Positions 16,814 through 26,168 of a stretch of 64,000 nt of DNA are shown piece after piece. Location of the stretch: positions 78,286 to 142,285 of the forward strand of contig JAEWIZ010000032.1 of NCBI GenBank assembly GCA_023386815.1. Direction: 5' to 3'. Below the pieces are notes generated by a model, which had not been told where the DNA came from, searched no databases, and saw nothing but the letters and a program-made list of their open reading frames with translations. Position numbers and translations under genes: made by a program. The first letter of the stretch is position 1. Every line of letters begins with the position of its first letter. The DNA comes from Bacillota bacterium (lineage in GTDB: Bacteria > Bacillota > Clostridia > Lachnospirales > Lachnospiraceae).

Positions 16814-17266
16814 ATGGAAAAATATCAGAAGCTTATATTCGTTTGTACCGGAAACACCTGCAGAAGCCCTATGGCGGAGGCAATTTATAAAAACCTGGAA
16901 AAGGTTAGTGATATGAAAGTATGCTCCAGAGGACTGGTGGTGCTTTTTGCAGAGCCACTAAATCCAAAAGCGGAAATTGTATTAAAAAAACACGATTTAG
17001 AATTAAATAATCATATGGCAAAAGGATTAAAAGCAACCGATCTTGAAGAAAATACAATTGTACTTACAATGACAGCTAGTCAAAAAAAGAAAGTGCAGGA
17101 GCTCTATCCGGAAGTCAAAGATGTATATACGATTAAAGAATTCGCAGGAGAAATCGGCGATGTGGTTGATCCTTATGGCGGTACGCTGATGGATTATGAG
17201 GAATGCTATATTGAATTGGGACGTCTGGTGAAAAAGACGGTTTACAAATTAAATGAGAACATGTGA
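16814..17266 (+). CDS. ywlE: Low-molecular-weight protein phosphatase, YwlE-type
   Basis: The active-site loop CTGNTCRS begins at Cys11, and the acid residue is in DVVDPYGG. The Thr at loop position 5 (Thr15) matches the residue that favours phospho-arginine in YwlE, so a protein arginine phosphatase is more likely than a tyrosine phosphatase. The 150-residue length fits. The ATG at 16814 is chosen for the TTGGAGG just upstream; a longer frame starting at 16757 overlaps the Sua5 gene. No McsB arginine kinase is in the window. Confidence 0.85.
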   Translation: MEKYQKLIFVCTGNTCRSPMAEAIYKNLEKVSDMKVCSRGLVVLFAEPLNPKAEIVLKKHDLELNNHMAKGLKATDLEENTIVLTMTASQKKKVQELYPEVKDVYTIKEFAGEIGDVVDPYGGTLMDYEECYIELGRLVKKTVYKLNENM

Positions 17267-17340
17267 TGATCAGAAGCACTAGGTAAGCTGCAAAAGAAAT
17301 TTAAAACTTTTGCAGCAGACAAAAATGGAGGTTAAAAGAT

Positions 17341-17772
17341 ATGATAGCACTTGGTAATGACCATACTGGATATGCACTGAAAAAGGCGATCATGGAATAT
17401 TTAGATTCCAAAGGCATAGAGTATAAGGATTTTGGCTGTGGAGATGTTACAGCAAGCAATTATCCCGATTATGCGAAGGCCGTAGGCAGGGCAATACAGA
17501 ATAAGGAATGTGATAAAGGAATTTTAATCTGTGGTACCGGAATTGGTATTTCAATTGCAGCAAATAAAATGAAGGGTATTCGTGCCGCACTTTGCCATGA
17601 CTGCTTTAGCGCGGAGGCAACGAGACTCCATAACGATGCCAATGTACTAGCGATGGGAGCCAGAGTGGTTGGTGTTGGTCATGCCTTAAAGATTGTGGAA
17701 GCCTTCCTGGATACGGAATTTTCAAACGAAGAAAGGCATATAAAAAGAATTCAAATGCTTGAGGATAATTAA
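17341..17772 (+). CDS. rpiB: Ribose-5-phosphate isomerase B
   Basis: Interconverts ribulose-5-phosphate and ribose-5-phosphate in the pentose phosphate pathway. The 143-residue protein has the RpiB/LacAB fold signatures: ALGNDHTGYALKK at the start, GILICGTGIGISIAANK around the active-site Cys, and HNDANVLAMGARVVG. GGAGG lies upstream of the ATG. It follows ywlE by about 75 bases, the same order as in Bacillus. Its stop codon overlaps that of the convergent DUF402 gene. Confidence 0.95.
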   Translation: MIALGNDHTGYALKKAIMEYLDSKGIEYKDFGCGDVTASNYPDYAKAVGRAIQNKECDKGILICGTGIGISIAANKMKGIRAALCHDCFSAEATRLHNDANVLAMGARVVGVGHALKIVEAFLDTEFSNEERHIKRIQMLEDN

Positions 17773-18251
17773 AGTTTTTCAGCTTGATTCACAGGCTCCT
17801 GTAGCTGGTTGAACTGATTGTTTGAGATTATGTTTAATAAATAATGCAGGGTTCGCAGGGCATATGTAGCCTCTTGTTGCTTAATTAATTGTTGATCTAG
17901 TGCATCTGCAAGCTCATCTAAATCCATAATACGCATACTACCGTCGTTATCTAGAATGACATCAATTAAGAGGTCTTCGATAATGACGGTATTATTTTCA
18001 TCTCCAGCTTTAGCTTGTATAATATCACAATACCAGTATACGAGCTGGTCTTGTTTGTCAAAAATCTTGCTTACCTTGATGCCCTTGTCTAAGTAATAGG
18101 CAGAGATTCCTCTGGCAATGTCATTTCTCGGATGAAGGGTCACCCATTTTGTTATGATTAGATCTTTTTCCAGTACTAATATTACATCGTCTTTTAACGG
18201 AATTAATTCATTTGGGATAAAGCGTCGTCGATAGAGAGTTGGTGTATTCAT
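17769..18251 (-). CDS. DUF402 domain protein
   Basis: A 160-residue cytosolic protein with the DUF402 core: a basic start (TLYRRRFIPNELIPL), AYYLDKGIKVSKIFDK, and YWYCDIIQ leading to the acidic VIIEDLLIDVILDNDG stretch. Some family members are nucleotide phosphatases, but the substrate here is unknown. The start at 18251 is preferred over a longer frame because AAAGGAG lies 9 bases upstream. It is convergent with rpiB, sharing stop-codon bases. Confidence 0.8.
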   Translation of the reverse strand: MNTPTLYRRRFIPNELIPLKDDVILVLEKDLIITKWVTLHPRNDIARGISAYYLDKGIKVSKIFDKQDQLVYWYCDIIQAKAGDENNTVIIEDLLIDVILDNDGSMRIMDLDELADALDQQLIKQQEATYALRTLHYLLNIISNNQFNQLQEPVNQAEKL

Positions 18252-18393
18252 AGGATGTACTCCTTTAAATTTATTGTTCTTAATTATATCATATAGAATG
18301 CTATTGTGCAATTTGTATTAAAATGAATAAAATATCAATCTTTGGCAAAAATATTAGGTGAATTTACAGACATTTGCTTTGGAGGTTGATCTA

Positions 18394-19194
18394 GTGGATA
18401 ATAGTAAATGGTATAAAATAATGAATCGAATGCAAACCGTATTCTCGAGTAGAAGAATGAAGCTTACCTTGTATGTAGCAGTAGTCTTATGGGTTGCTGT
18501 TATTGCACAAATCACAGTAAATCAAATTTTTCAGGAAGATATTCAGATTACTGAAGCGTTTATTAAATCAGAGACAGAGAATATGGAAAGTACACTGGAG
18601 ATCATAGCACAATACAAAGATGGCGTTATGACAGAAGCGGATAAAAAGGATATTATTAATAAAATAGCTACAGCAATAGGACTTAAAATAGATGACGATT
18701 ACACCAGCTGGTCAGATGAGGAGCGTAGTGAGCTTATTCTATATAAGCAGGCCAAACAGGCATCTACTCAGATAAAGGTAGTTAGTGTCAAAGAAGATGA
18801 TTTTAGTAAAAATTATATTATACTTCAGTTAAGTCTATCGAAAGCTATTCAAAATATTGATCAATATAAGAAAATAGTTGAAGAAGAATTAGGGAGCTTA
18901 GACGTTAAAGATCAACAGGTAATATTAAAATATGAAGGCAGCCGGGAAGGGGAATTATCCTTAGAAGAAAAGCGTACCTTAGCAACTACTTTGATTGCTG
19001 AACTACAGGGGAATGTTGCGCTTGAATACGATGAAGGTGATCTGTATACCGTATATGGATATACTGGAATGTTAAAGGAGTACATTTCTTCTATGGGTAA
19101 CAAGATAAATATACAGGTCGCTATTACGTATAATGAGATAAATGATAGCACAAAAATCGTTCTTGCTACTCCAATCTTAAATGAAAGTTATTAA
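18394..19194 (+). CDS. ywmB: YwmB-family protein
   Basis: A 266-residue protein with one N-terminal membrane helix (about residues 22-42) and an extracytoplasmic domain. The C-terminal part (YGYTGMLKEYISSMGNKINIQVAI and ATPILNESY) resembles the end of Bacillus YwmB, which has a TATA-box-binding-protein-like fold and lies among cell-envelope and sporulation genes. The function is not established. The GTG at 18394 is chosen because GGAGGT lies 7 bases upstream. Confidence 0.75.
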   Translation: MDNSKWYKIMNRMQTVFSSRRMKLTLYVAVVLWVAVIAQITVNQIFQEDIQITEAFIKSETENMESTLEIIAQYKDGVMTEADKKDIINKIATAIGLKIDDDYTSWSDEERSELILYKQAKQASTQIKVVSVKEDDFSKNYIILQLSLSKAIQNIDQYKKIVEEELGSLDVKDQQVILKYEGSREGELSLEEKRTLATTLIAELQGNVALEYDEGDLYTVYGYTGMLKEYISSMGNKINIQVAITYNEINDSTKIVLATPILNESY

Positions 19195-19228
19195 TTGTTC
19201 TTGATAGAAATAGAAAATAAAGAAAAAG

Positions 19229-19277
19229 ATATAAGTTTGTAAGATAGATATAAGTTTGTGAGATAGATATAAATATA
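19229..19277. repeat. Short tandem repeat, 19-bp unit
   Basis: Two copies of ATATAAGTTTGTRAGATAG and a partial third lie between the converging ywmB and repeat-protein genes. Confidence 0.7.
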
Positions 19278-19278
19278 A

Positions 19279-19317
19279 GAGAATACTATCCTGATTCTAA
19301 AACAGGATAGTATTCTC
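19279..19317. terminator. Bidirectional terminator between convergent genes
   Basis: A perfect 15-bp stem (GAGAATACTATCCTG and its complement) with a 9-base loop lies between ywmB and the repeat-rich gene. Confidence 0.75.
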
Positions 19318-19355
19318 CTTTCCTTATACTTGCATCTTAAGGTTGAAACTTAGTT

Positions 19356-20927
19356 TTAGTACCGACGTCTTCTGCTCCTATGATGTCTTCTGCGATGGAA
19401 CATTTCATTTAAGAGAATCAGAGATACGAGGTCACGTAAATGGTTGTGATGCCTCCTCGGTGGATAAAAATATAAACTGCTAGCTTCCACAGTAGGCTCT
19501 TCCTCAACCATATACTTAACCTTTTCATAAACACGGTCAGCAATTCGTTCCAGAGATACTTTATCCGGATACTCATCAAACATACAGCTTCCCTCATATT
19601 CCATTGAATCACATTCTTTGGAGATTTCTTGTAGAATAACCTTTGCCGTATGTGGATAAAGGTCTATCATATAATCAAGATCCTTATCCAGGTCTGCACT
19701 GTTGTCATAGCCATAGAGCGGATATAATGGTACTCCCATCGGAACACCGTAGGAGTCGTTAGGTGAGTAGGAGTTTTCGAAAACCTGGTAAGTAGCATAG
19801 TTCTGATTCATGCCCATATTCGATGGTGAGTCATCCCAATTGTCTGAGCGATGAGATATGGTCTGGGCAGCTGCAGGTGGCATATCCGAGGTTATGTTTC
19901 CGGTACGAGGTGGCATTCCAGTTGTTATATTGGATGGAGCATTAGTCATAGTTCCGCTATTCGGAGCAGAGCCCTGTGGGTTTGGAGCTGTGCCATAAAT
20001 ATATGGCGTTCTGAGTGCTCCCGGAACAGGTGTAGTACTTGTGCCAGTGCCAGGAGTAACGGAAGGAGTGCTTGGAGTTGTGATAGCACCAGTACCAGTG
20101 CCCATACCGGTACCAGGAGTGGATGGACTAGTTGGAGCAGTACCCATTCCAGTGCCGGGGAGAGAAGGCATAGTACCCATACTGGAGCCAGGAGTGGTAG
20201 GGTTAGTTGGAACAGTACCCATTCCAGTGCCAGGGCGGGGAGGCATAGTACCCATACCCGAGCCAGGAGTTGTAGGGTTAGCAGGAGAAGTACCAAAGCT
20301 ATTACCAGTGCGAGAAGGCATAGTACCCATACCTGAGCCAGGAGTGAAAGGGCTAGCCGGAGTCGTGCCCATACCAGTGTTAGGACGAGAAGGCATAGTG
20401 CCCATACCTGAGCCAGGGGTTGAAGGTGTAGATGGAGCGGTACCCATACCGGTGTTAGGACGAGAAGGCATAGTGCCCGTACCTGAGCCAGGAGTGGAAG
20501 GGCTAGATGGAGCGGTACCCATACCGGTGTTAGGACGGGAAGGCATAGTGCCTATACCTGAGCCAGGAGTGGAAGGTGTAGATGGAGCGGTACCCATACC
20601 TGAGCCAGGAGTAGGACTAGTTGGAGTAGTACCTAAACCAGTACCTGTTCCTAAGCCTGGACTTACAGAAGGAGTAGTGGTGCCTGCACTTGTACCAGGA
20701 GTTCCTGTCATTGGAGAGGGTGTCCCTTGGTTTGGTGTGGTTCTAGTCGTCGGAGATGTCTGTCCAGTTCTTCCGGGCATACCAGAGGTTGTGTTAGGAC
20801 TACCGGTATTCGTAGTTCCGGTTGTCCCAGTTGTATTATTTGGGGAGCCTATCATCTGTGAATTTAAATTATTTGGCATTTGGAACGGTCTTCGGTTGCC
20901 ATAATATCTACCACTTGTATATGACAT
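19356..20927 (-). CDS. Repeat-rich Gly/Thr/Pro/Met protein, possible spore-surface protein
   Basis: A 523-residue protein. Residues 30 to about 330 are low complexity and hold about seven copies of a 25-residue repeat (75 bp in DNA) of the type TPGSGMGTMPSRPNTGMGTA. A folded C-terminal region of about 110 residues follows (SADLDKDLDYMIDLYPHTAKVI, later FDEYPDKVSLERIADRVYEKV), then a basic tail (HRRRHHRSRRRRY). There is no signal peptide. The collagen-like composition, the tail and a sigma-K-like promoter suggest a spore coat or exosporium protein; this is inference. AGGAG precedes the ATG at 20927. Confidence 0.8.
   Translation of the reverse strand: MSYTSGRYYGNRRPFQMPNNLNSQMIGSPNNTTGTTGTTNTGSPNTTSGMPGRTGQTSPTTRTTPNQGTPSPMTGTPGTSAGTTTPSVSPGLGTGTGLGTTPTSPTPGSGMGTAPSTPSTPGSGIGTMPSRPNTGMGTAPSSPSTPGSGTGTMPSRPNTGMGTAPSTPSTPGSGMGTMPSRPNTGMGTTPASPFTPGSGMGTMPSRTGNSFGTSPANPTTPGSGMGTMPPRPGTGMGTVPTNPTTPGSSMGTMPSLPGTGMGTAPTSPSTPGTGMGTGTGAITTPSTPSVTPGTGTSTTPVPGALRTPYIYGTAPNPQGSAPNSGTMTNAPSNITTGMPPRTGNITSDMPPAAAQTISHRSDNWDDSPSNMGMNQNYATYQVFENSYSPNDSYGVPMGVPLYPLYGYDNSADLDKDLDYMIDLYPHTAKVILQEISKECDSMEYEGSCMFDEYPDKVSLERIADRVYEKVKYMVEEEPTVEASSLYFYPPRRHHNHLRDLVSLILLNEMFHRRRHHRSRRRRY
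20105..20620. repeat. 75-bp tandem repeats inside the Gly/Thr/Pro gene
   Basis: The landmark AAGGCA or AGGCAT recurs at about 20165, 20240, 20315, 20390, 20465 and 20540, an exact 75-bp period. The copies differ mainly at third codon positions and at a few Ser/Ala/Thr codons. Repeat-number variation between strains is likely. Confidence 0.85.
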
Positions 20928-20953
20928 GTTAGTGCTCCTAAGCTTTTTTATAT

Positions 20954-20980
20954 TAGTATATGCAGCTTGGAGAGAATGTG
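20954..20980 (-). promoter_or_regulatory. Possible sigma-K promoter of the repeat-rich gene
   Basis: On the minus strand CATATACTA (20962-20954) matches the sigma-K -10 consensus CATANNNTA. An AC-containing -35 (about 20979) lies 15-16 bases upstream. The position, about 27 bases before the start codon, is reasonable. Confidence 0.45.
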
Positions 20981-21135
20981 AAAAAGGAATTATTAAATTC
21001 CCTCAAGATTATTAATATAAAAATAAAATTTATAATAATTGGGTTGTACTATGGATGAAAAGACATTAAAATATATTGTGGTAAGTTCAAGATTAAATGG
21101 TTGTAACATAATGCAAAATAGAATGGATAAATAAA

Positions 21136-22332
21136 ATGGATAATGCAATTTATAAATTATTTGAAGAAATATTAAATAAAGAATTAGTAAGCATCGTTAT
21201 TAGTAATTCAACGGACAAAGAAAAGGTGTCTAAAATCAAGATACGTCCATTATTACTTAAGGGAAACTTATGCTTTCAGGCCTCTGAATATATCGGGGTT
21301 AAGATATATCATATTAATTATTCCAAGGAGGAACTGCTGTTAAAATTAAGTGATTGGTTTGAAGGTCTATTTCATCAGGCTGAGATAAACACGCAGTCCG
21401 GTAAGGCAACTCTTTTAATTAGTAAAAAGGGAAAAGTAACAATACAAAATAAAATAGGAAAATCCGCGGCAGGGATTAGTAATGACCAGTATCGTGGTAA
21501 AGTACCTGAAAATTTGTTATTACATAACAAGAAAAAGAATTATATTTTAGAAGAAGGTACGGCTTTACCATTTTTAATTGATCTTGGTGTTATGACGAAG
21601 GAAGGTCTGGTTGTAAAGTCAAAATCTGATAAATTTAGGCAGATCAACCGTTTCCTGGAGTATATTGAAGATATTCTTCCTTATTTGGAGAAGGGAAGAG
21701 AACTTACAATATTGGACTTTGGCTGTGGCAAATCTTATTTGACCTTTGCTATGTACTACTATTTGAAGATTTTAAAGGGATATCAAGTTAATATTATTGG
21801 TCTGGATCTCAAGAAGGACGTAATTGCGCATTGTAATACCTTAACTGAAAAATACGGCTATGATAAGCTCCATTTTATGGAAGGAGATATTGCGTCCTAT
21901 TCGGGAAGTAATACGATTGATATGGTGGTGACTTTACATGCCTGTGATACCGCTACTGATCATGCGCTGTATAAGGCGGTAGCGTGGGATGCGAGGGTGA
22001 TTCTTTCTGTACCGTGCTGCCAGCATGAACTGAATAGGCAGATCAAAAATGATATCTTAAAGCCAGTATTAAAGCATGGTATAATTAAGGAACGAATGTC
22101 TGCCTTAATAACAGATGCACTCCGGGCTGAAATTTTAGAAACCCAGGGATATCGGGTACAATTGTTAGAGTTTATTGATATTGAACATACACCTAAGAAT
22201 ATATTGATACGTGCTGTAAAGAAGGATAAGCAGGGAAAGGGAGATCGTTTAGACAACGAAGAGCTGGAGTCCTGTATGAACTTTCTTGGTGTATCACCAT
22301 GTCTGAAGGAACTGTTGAAGGATTTAAAATAG
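21136..22332 (+). CDS. SAM-dependent methyltransferase (Methyltransf_32 type)
   Basis: A 398-residue protein. The N-terminal half (about 170 residues) has no recognised domain. The C-terminal half has the SAM-binding loop ILDFGCGKSYL near residue 195, the acidic IIGLDLKKDVI after beta-2, and VTLHACDTATDHAL followed by VPCCQHELN, as in the Methyltransf_32 family. The substrate is unknown; RNA is plausible. The ribosome site is weak, so the start is less sure. A 27-codon frame directly upstream (21051-21134) may be a chance leader. Confidence 0.85.
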   Translation: MDNAIYKLFEEILNKELVSIVISNSTDKEKVSKIKIRPLLLKGNLCFQASEYIGVKIYHINYSKEELLLKLSDWFEGLFHQAEINTQSGKATLLISKKGKVTIQNKIGKSAAGISNDQYRGKVPENLLLHNKKKNYILEEGTALPFLIDLGVMTKEGLVVKSKSDKFRQINRFLEYIEDILPYLEKGRELTILDFGCGKSYLTFAMYYYLKILKGYQVNIIGLDLKKDVIAHCNTLTEKYGYDKLHFMEGDIASYSGSNTIDMVVTLHACDTATDHALYKAVAWDARVILSVPCCQHELNRQIKNDILKPVLKHGIIKERMSALITDALRAEILETQGYRVQLLEFIDIEHTPKNILIRAVKKDKQGKGDRLDNEELESCMNFLGVSPCLKELLKDLK

Positions 22333-22390
22333 TAGCTGAGGAATAAGAATTTGTAGCAGTATAGAGAATGCTGGATGCATGGAGGTTAAC

Positions 22391-24940
22391 GTGCTAAAAC
22401 AATTATATCGAATAATTATTTTAATCATAGTTTTTATAGCTTCTCTTTATTATTTTAGCCGAGATATTAAAGAGGTAGTATTTGATATTGATAATACTAC
22501 AAAAATGGAAGCAGCATCATTTCCATTAGTTACGATTAAAACAGGGGGTAATACCATTAATCTTCTGCATGGCTACAGTAGTAATCTGGATGCTAATAAG
22601 GTTAGGGAAACTGTAATTCCCATGGGTCTTGATCAAACCTTTGAGGTATTGATTAATGAGGAGAATTATGATATAAAGAAACTGAATTATGAGGTACGTG
22701 AGTTTAAAGGTAATTCTCTAATAGAATCAGATTCTATCAGCGTATTTGAGGAAGCAGGAGAACTAAAAACTGCAAAGATTAAATTGCAGTCCTTACTACA
22801 GGAAGAAAAGGAATATGCGATTAAGATATCCTTAATTACCAGTAAGAGTGAGAAAATGTACTTTTATCAGAGAATTAAAATGTATGATAATGCTCACTTA
22901 AAGGAAAAGCTAGATTTTGTTCTTAACTTCCATCATTCCATTATGGATAAAGTAAAGGCAGAAGAGGTGTCGAGGTATTTAGAAACCTCAAATGATGCAG
23001 ATAATACCTCACTTGCCTATGTAAATATCAATTCTAGCTTAGAGCTAGTTACCTGGGGAAATTTAAAACCCACCATACTCACAGACATCGTCCCGGAGGT
23101 CATAGAAATTTATGAGGATACTGCTTCCATAACACTGAATTATTTCGTTTCGGCGGAAGTGGCAGGTCAAATGGAAACTTATCGGGTAACGGAATTTTAC
23201 AGAGTACGATATGCTACTGATCGCATGTACCTTCTTAATTATGAGAGGCATATGGAATCAATTTTTGATATTAAGCTTGCAAGTGTGTCGCAAAATGAGT
23301 TGAAGCTTGGGATTACCACCGATTTGGAATTGCCTTACACAGCAGGTGAAGATAAAACAAAGCTGGCCTTTATTAGAAACAGGGAATTATGGTTTTATGA
23401 TCTGACCAGTAATGAAATTACCAAGGTGTTTTCCTTCCGTCAGGAGAAAACGGATTATATGAGGGATTTATACGATCAGCATAATATCCGTATTCTGAAC
23501 ATGGATGTTGAGGGAAATATTGATTTCATGGTATATGGATATATGAATCGCGGACAATATGAAGGAAAGGTTGCTATCATATTGTATCGATTTATAAGAG
23601 CGGAAAGCAGAATAGAAGAATTGGTATATATACCGGTGGATGAGCCTTACCAGTTATTAAAAGAAAGTCTGGGTAATCTATCTTATTTAAACGCAAAGGA
23701 AGTATTTTATTTTCAAGTTTATAATGCGATTTATTCCTTTGATCTGATTACGAAAGAGCTGAATTTAATCTCTGATCATGTAGGCCGGGAACAGGTAATG
23801 GTACTGGAAGATGTTAATTATGTAGTATGGCAGGAAACAGCTGATGTTTCTAAGTCGAAACAGATTAATATTATGAATTTGGAATCAGGGGACATTGACA
23901 ACATCAGTGCAAAAGAGGGATACAATATAAGGTTGTTGGGAATGATAGATTCCAATATCATATATGGATATGTGAAGTCTGGGGATATTTCCTCCATGGT
24001 TGACGGAAGTATTTTGGTTCCACTTAGTACCCTTGAAATTGCATCTATTGATAAAAAGGTTCTAAAAAGCTATAATAAAGATGGTTATTATGTAAGTGGA
24101 ATCGAAGTCAAAGATAATATTATTGAACTTCGAAGAGTAAAACGCTTAAATGAGGGTGGAGTAAAATATTTTACCTCTGCAGAACCAGATTACATTATGA
24201 ACCAGGAAAGTGAAGACACTGCTCTTATTAGCAGCAATTACAGAGTAACGGATCAAGCTCTAAAGGAATATTATATGACTCTGCCAAACGGTTTTGTTAT
24301 GGCAGTCGAGCCTAAGGTGCTTTCTACCGTGAATACAGTAATAGCTGAGGATCCAACCGTAAGATTAGATCATACGGAGCAGTCGAGTCTTACCTATTTT
24401 GCTTATATTGAGGGAGGCATTAAAGGAGCATATGAGAATGCTTCAGAGGCAATAGAAGCTGCAAGAGATGGAATTGGAGTAGTTCTTAATAGTAATAATC
24501 AAATTGTCTGGGAACGCGGAGTAAAGCTAACAAAAAATACGGTATCACGGTTTGAAACTATGTCCTATCAGGCTACACCAGCTCAAACTGTTGAAAATTG
24601 TTTACAGCAAATGCTTATATATCAAGGAGTTACAGTTACAAGAGATCAACTTAGTATCAAGAATAGCTCTGCCTATGAGGTGTTGAAGCAATATTCAAAA
24701 AACACACCCGTAAGATTAACAGGCATAACACTTGATGATGCTTTATATTATGTATCAAAAGGGCGTCCTGTACTAGCTATGACAGACTCAGATGATGCGA
24801 TACTGATCTATGGTTATGATACCTTTAATATCATGGTTGTGAATCCTGCAACCGGCAGCAGAGTAAAAATAGGTATTCAAGATAGTACCCAAATGTTTGA
24901 AGAAGCGGGTAATGTCTTTTTATCCTATCTTGAAGAATAA
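22391..24940 (+). CDS. Membrane-anchored protein with degenerate C39-like C-terminal domain
   Basis: An 849-residue protein. The N-terminal helix (residues 3-19) anchors it outside the membrane. The middle, to about residue 640, is beta-rich and reads like propeller blades (KLAFIRNRELWFYDLTSNEITKVF). The last 140 residues resemble a C39-like peptidase domain: the Cys of TVENCLQQML fits the nucleophile position, but Asp replaces the expected His in DDAILIYGYD, before VVNPATG. It is probably non-proteolytic, perhaps a binding module. The GTG at 22391 follows GGAGG by 5 bases. No known family was recognised for the whole protein. Confidence 0.7.
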   Translation: MLKQLYRIIILIIVFIASLYYFSRDIKEVVFDIDNTTKMEAASFPLVTIKTGGNTINLLHGYSSNLDANKVRETVIPMGLDQTFEVLINEENYDIKKLNYEVREFKGNSLIESDSISVFEEAGELKTAKIKLQSLLQEEKEYAIKISLITSKSEKMYFYQRIKMYDNAHLKEKLDFVLNFHHSIMDKVKAEEVSRYLETSNDADNTSLAYVNINSSLELVTWGNLKPTILTDIVPEVIEIYEDTASITLNYFVSAEVAGQMETYRVTEFYRVRYATDRMYLLNYERHMESIFDIKLASVSQNELKLGITTDLELPYTAGEDKTKLAFIRNRELWFYDLTSNEITKVFSFRQEKTDYMRDLYDQHNIRILNMDVEGNIDFMVYGYMNRGQYEGKVAIILYRFIRAESRIEELVYIPVDEPYQLLKESLGNLSYLNAKEVFYFQVYNAIYSFDLITKELNLISDHVGREQVMVLEDVNYVVWQETADVSKSKQINIMNLESGDIDNISAKEGYNIRLLGMIDSNIIYGYVKSGDISSMVDGSILVPLSTLEIASIDKKVLKSYNKDGYYVSGIEVKDNIIELRRVKRLNEGGVKYFTSAEPDYIMNQESEDTALISSNYRVTDQALKEYYMTLPNGFVMAVEPKVLSTVNTVIAEDPTVRLDHTEQSSLTYFAYIEGGIKGAYENASEAIEAARDGIGVVLNSNNQIVWERGVKLTKNTVSRFETMSYQATPAQTVENCLQQMLIYQGVTVTRDQLSIKNSSAYEVLKQYSKNTPVRLTGITLDDALYYVSKGRPVLAMTDSDDAILIYGYDTFNIMVVNPATGSRVKIGIQDSTQMFEEAGNVFLSYLEE

Positions 24941-24970
24941 ATAAATCTAATAATACAAGGAGACAAAACA

Positions 24971-26086
24971 ATGGATGAGAGAATAAAAGTATTGGCAAAA
25001 TCTTTAGTTAATTATTCAATGGAAGTTAAAAAAGGGGATAAGGTATATGTACACTACATCGGAGCCTCCACTCAGGATCTGGCAAGACAGATTGTAAAAG
25101 AGGTTTATATCGCAGGTGGAGTGCCATTTGTTCATTATACGGATCAGGTTATATTAAGAGAACAGCTACTTCATTGTACAGAGGAGCAGATGTCCCTTGC
25201 AGCTAAAATCGATGCTGCAGAGATGGATCAGATGGATTGTTACGTAGCAATTCGCGGAACAGACAATGTATCCGAGCTTGCAGATGTCCCTTCAGAGAAA
25301 ATGAGATTGTATGAGACTTATTATCAGACACCAGTTCATCATGATATCCGTGTAAAAAAGACCAGGTGGGTTGTTCTACGCTATCCTAACTCCGCAATGG
25401 CCCAGCTTTCTAATACAAGTACAGAAGCCTTTGAGGACTTTTATTTCAATGTATGCAACTTAGATTATGCAAAAATGGGTAAATCCATGCAGCACCTTGT
25501 AGAGTATATGAACCGTACAGATAAGGTGAGAATTGTTGGACCTGGCACAGATTTAAGCTTTTCTATTAAGAACATACCGGCAGTTCCCTGCGCAGGCGAT
25601 CGTAATATCCCGGATGGAGAAGTGTATACAGCTCCAGTTAGAGATTCTATCAATGGAACACTTTCCTACAATACACCTGCAGTGTTTCAAGGCTTTACTT
25701 ACGAAAATATTAAATTCCGTTTTGAAAATGGAAAGATTGTGGAAGCAACCGCAAATGATACAACAAGAATTAACAGCGTTATGAATACAGATGAAGGCGC
25801 GCGTTATATCGGTGAGTTTGCCATCGGAGTAAATCCTTATATCCTAAAGCCAATGAAGGATACTCTGTTTGATGAGAAAATTATGGGATCTTTCCACTTT
25901 ACACCTGGTAATTGCTATGAGGAAGCTCCAAATGGAAATCATTCAGCAATTCATTGGGATTTAGTATGCATCCAAACACCTGAATTCGGCGGAGGGGAGA
26001 TCTATTTTGACGATGTACTAATTCGTAAGGATGGCCGCTTTGTAGTACCAGAATTAGAGTGCTTAAACCCTGAGAATTTGATCTAA
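24971..26086 (+). CDS. M29-family metallo-aminopeptidase
   Basis: Cytosolic aminopeptidase of the thermophilic M29 family (AmpS/PepS type) that releases N-terminal residues from peptides. The 371-residue protein has the family order: GDKVYVHYIG, a helical N-terminal half, then the metal and catalytic region with NIPDGEVYTAP, YIGEFAIGVN, GSFHFTPGNCYEEAPNGNHSA, IHWDLV and YFDDVLIRKDG. AAGGAG lies upstream. It starts 30 bases after the preceding gene and may share its transcript. Confidence 0.92.
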   Translation: MDERIKVLAKSLVNYSMEVKKGDKVYVHYIGASTQDLARQIVKEVYIAGGVPFVHYTDQVILREQLLHCTEEQMSLAAKIDAAEMDQMDCYVAIRGTDNVSELADVPSEKMRLYETYYQTPVHHDIRVKKTRWVVLRYPNSAMAQLSNTSTEAFEDFYFNVCNLDYAKMGKSMQHLVEYMNRTDKVRIVGPGTDLSFSIKNIPAVPCAGDRNIPDGEVYTAPVRDSINGTLSYNTPAVFQGFTYENIKFRFENGKIVEATANDTTRINSVMNTDEGARYIGEFAIGVNPYILKPMKDTLFDEKIMGSFHFTPGNCYEEAPNGNHSAIHWDLVCIQTPEFGGGEIYFDDVLIRKDGRFVVPELECLNPENLI

Positions 26087-26168
26087 GAAATAAAATGAAC
26101 CATTTTACTGATTCATTTGATGGTAGTGACTGAATGAAAATATCACATGATTTTGTGAGGAGGAAGGA

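Noticed and set aside
19851..20904. Long plus-strand frames of 161 and 287 codons opposite the repeat-rich gene
   Set aside because: They are by-products of the 75-bp repeats read on the wrong strand; the minus strand has the ribosome site and a non-repetitive folded end.
21051..21134. 27-codon frame ending just before the methyltransferase start
   Set aside because: No ribosome site and no recognisable peptide; a leader peptide cannot be excluded.
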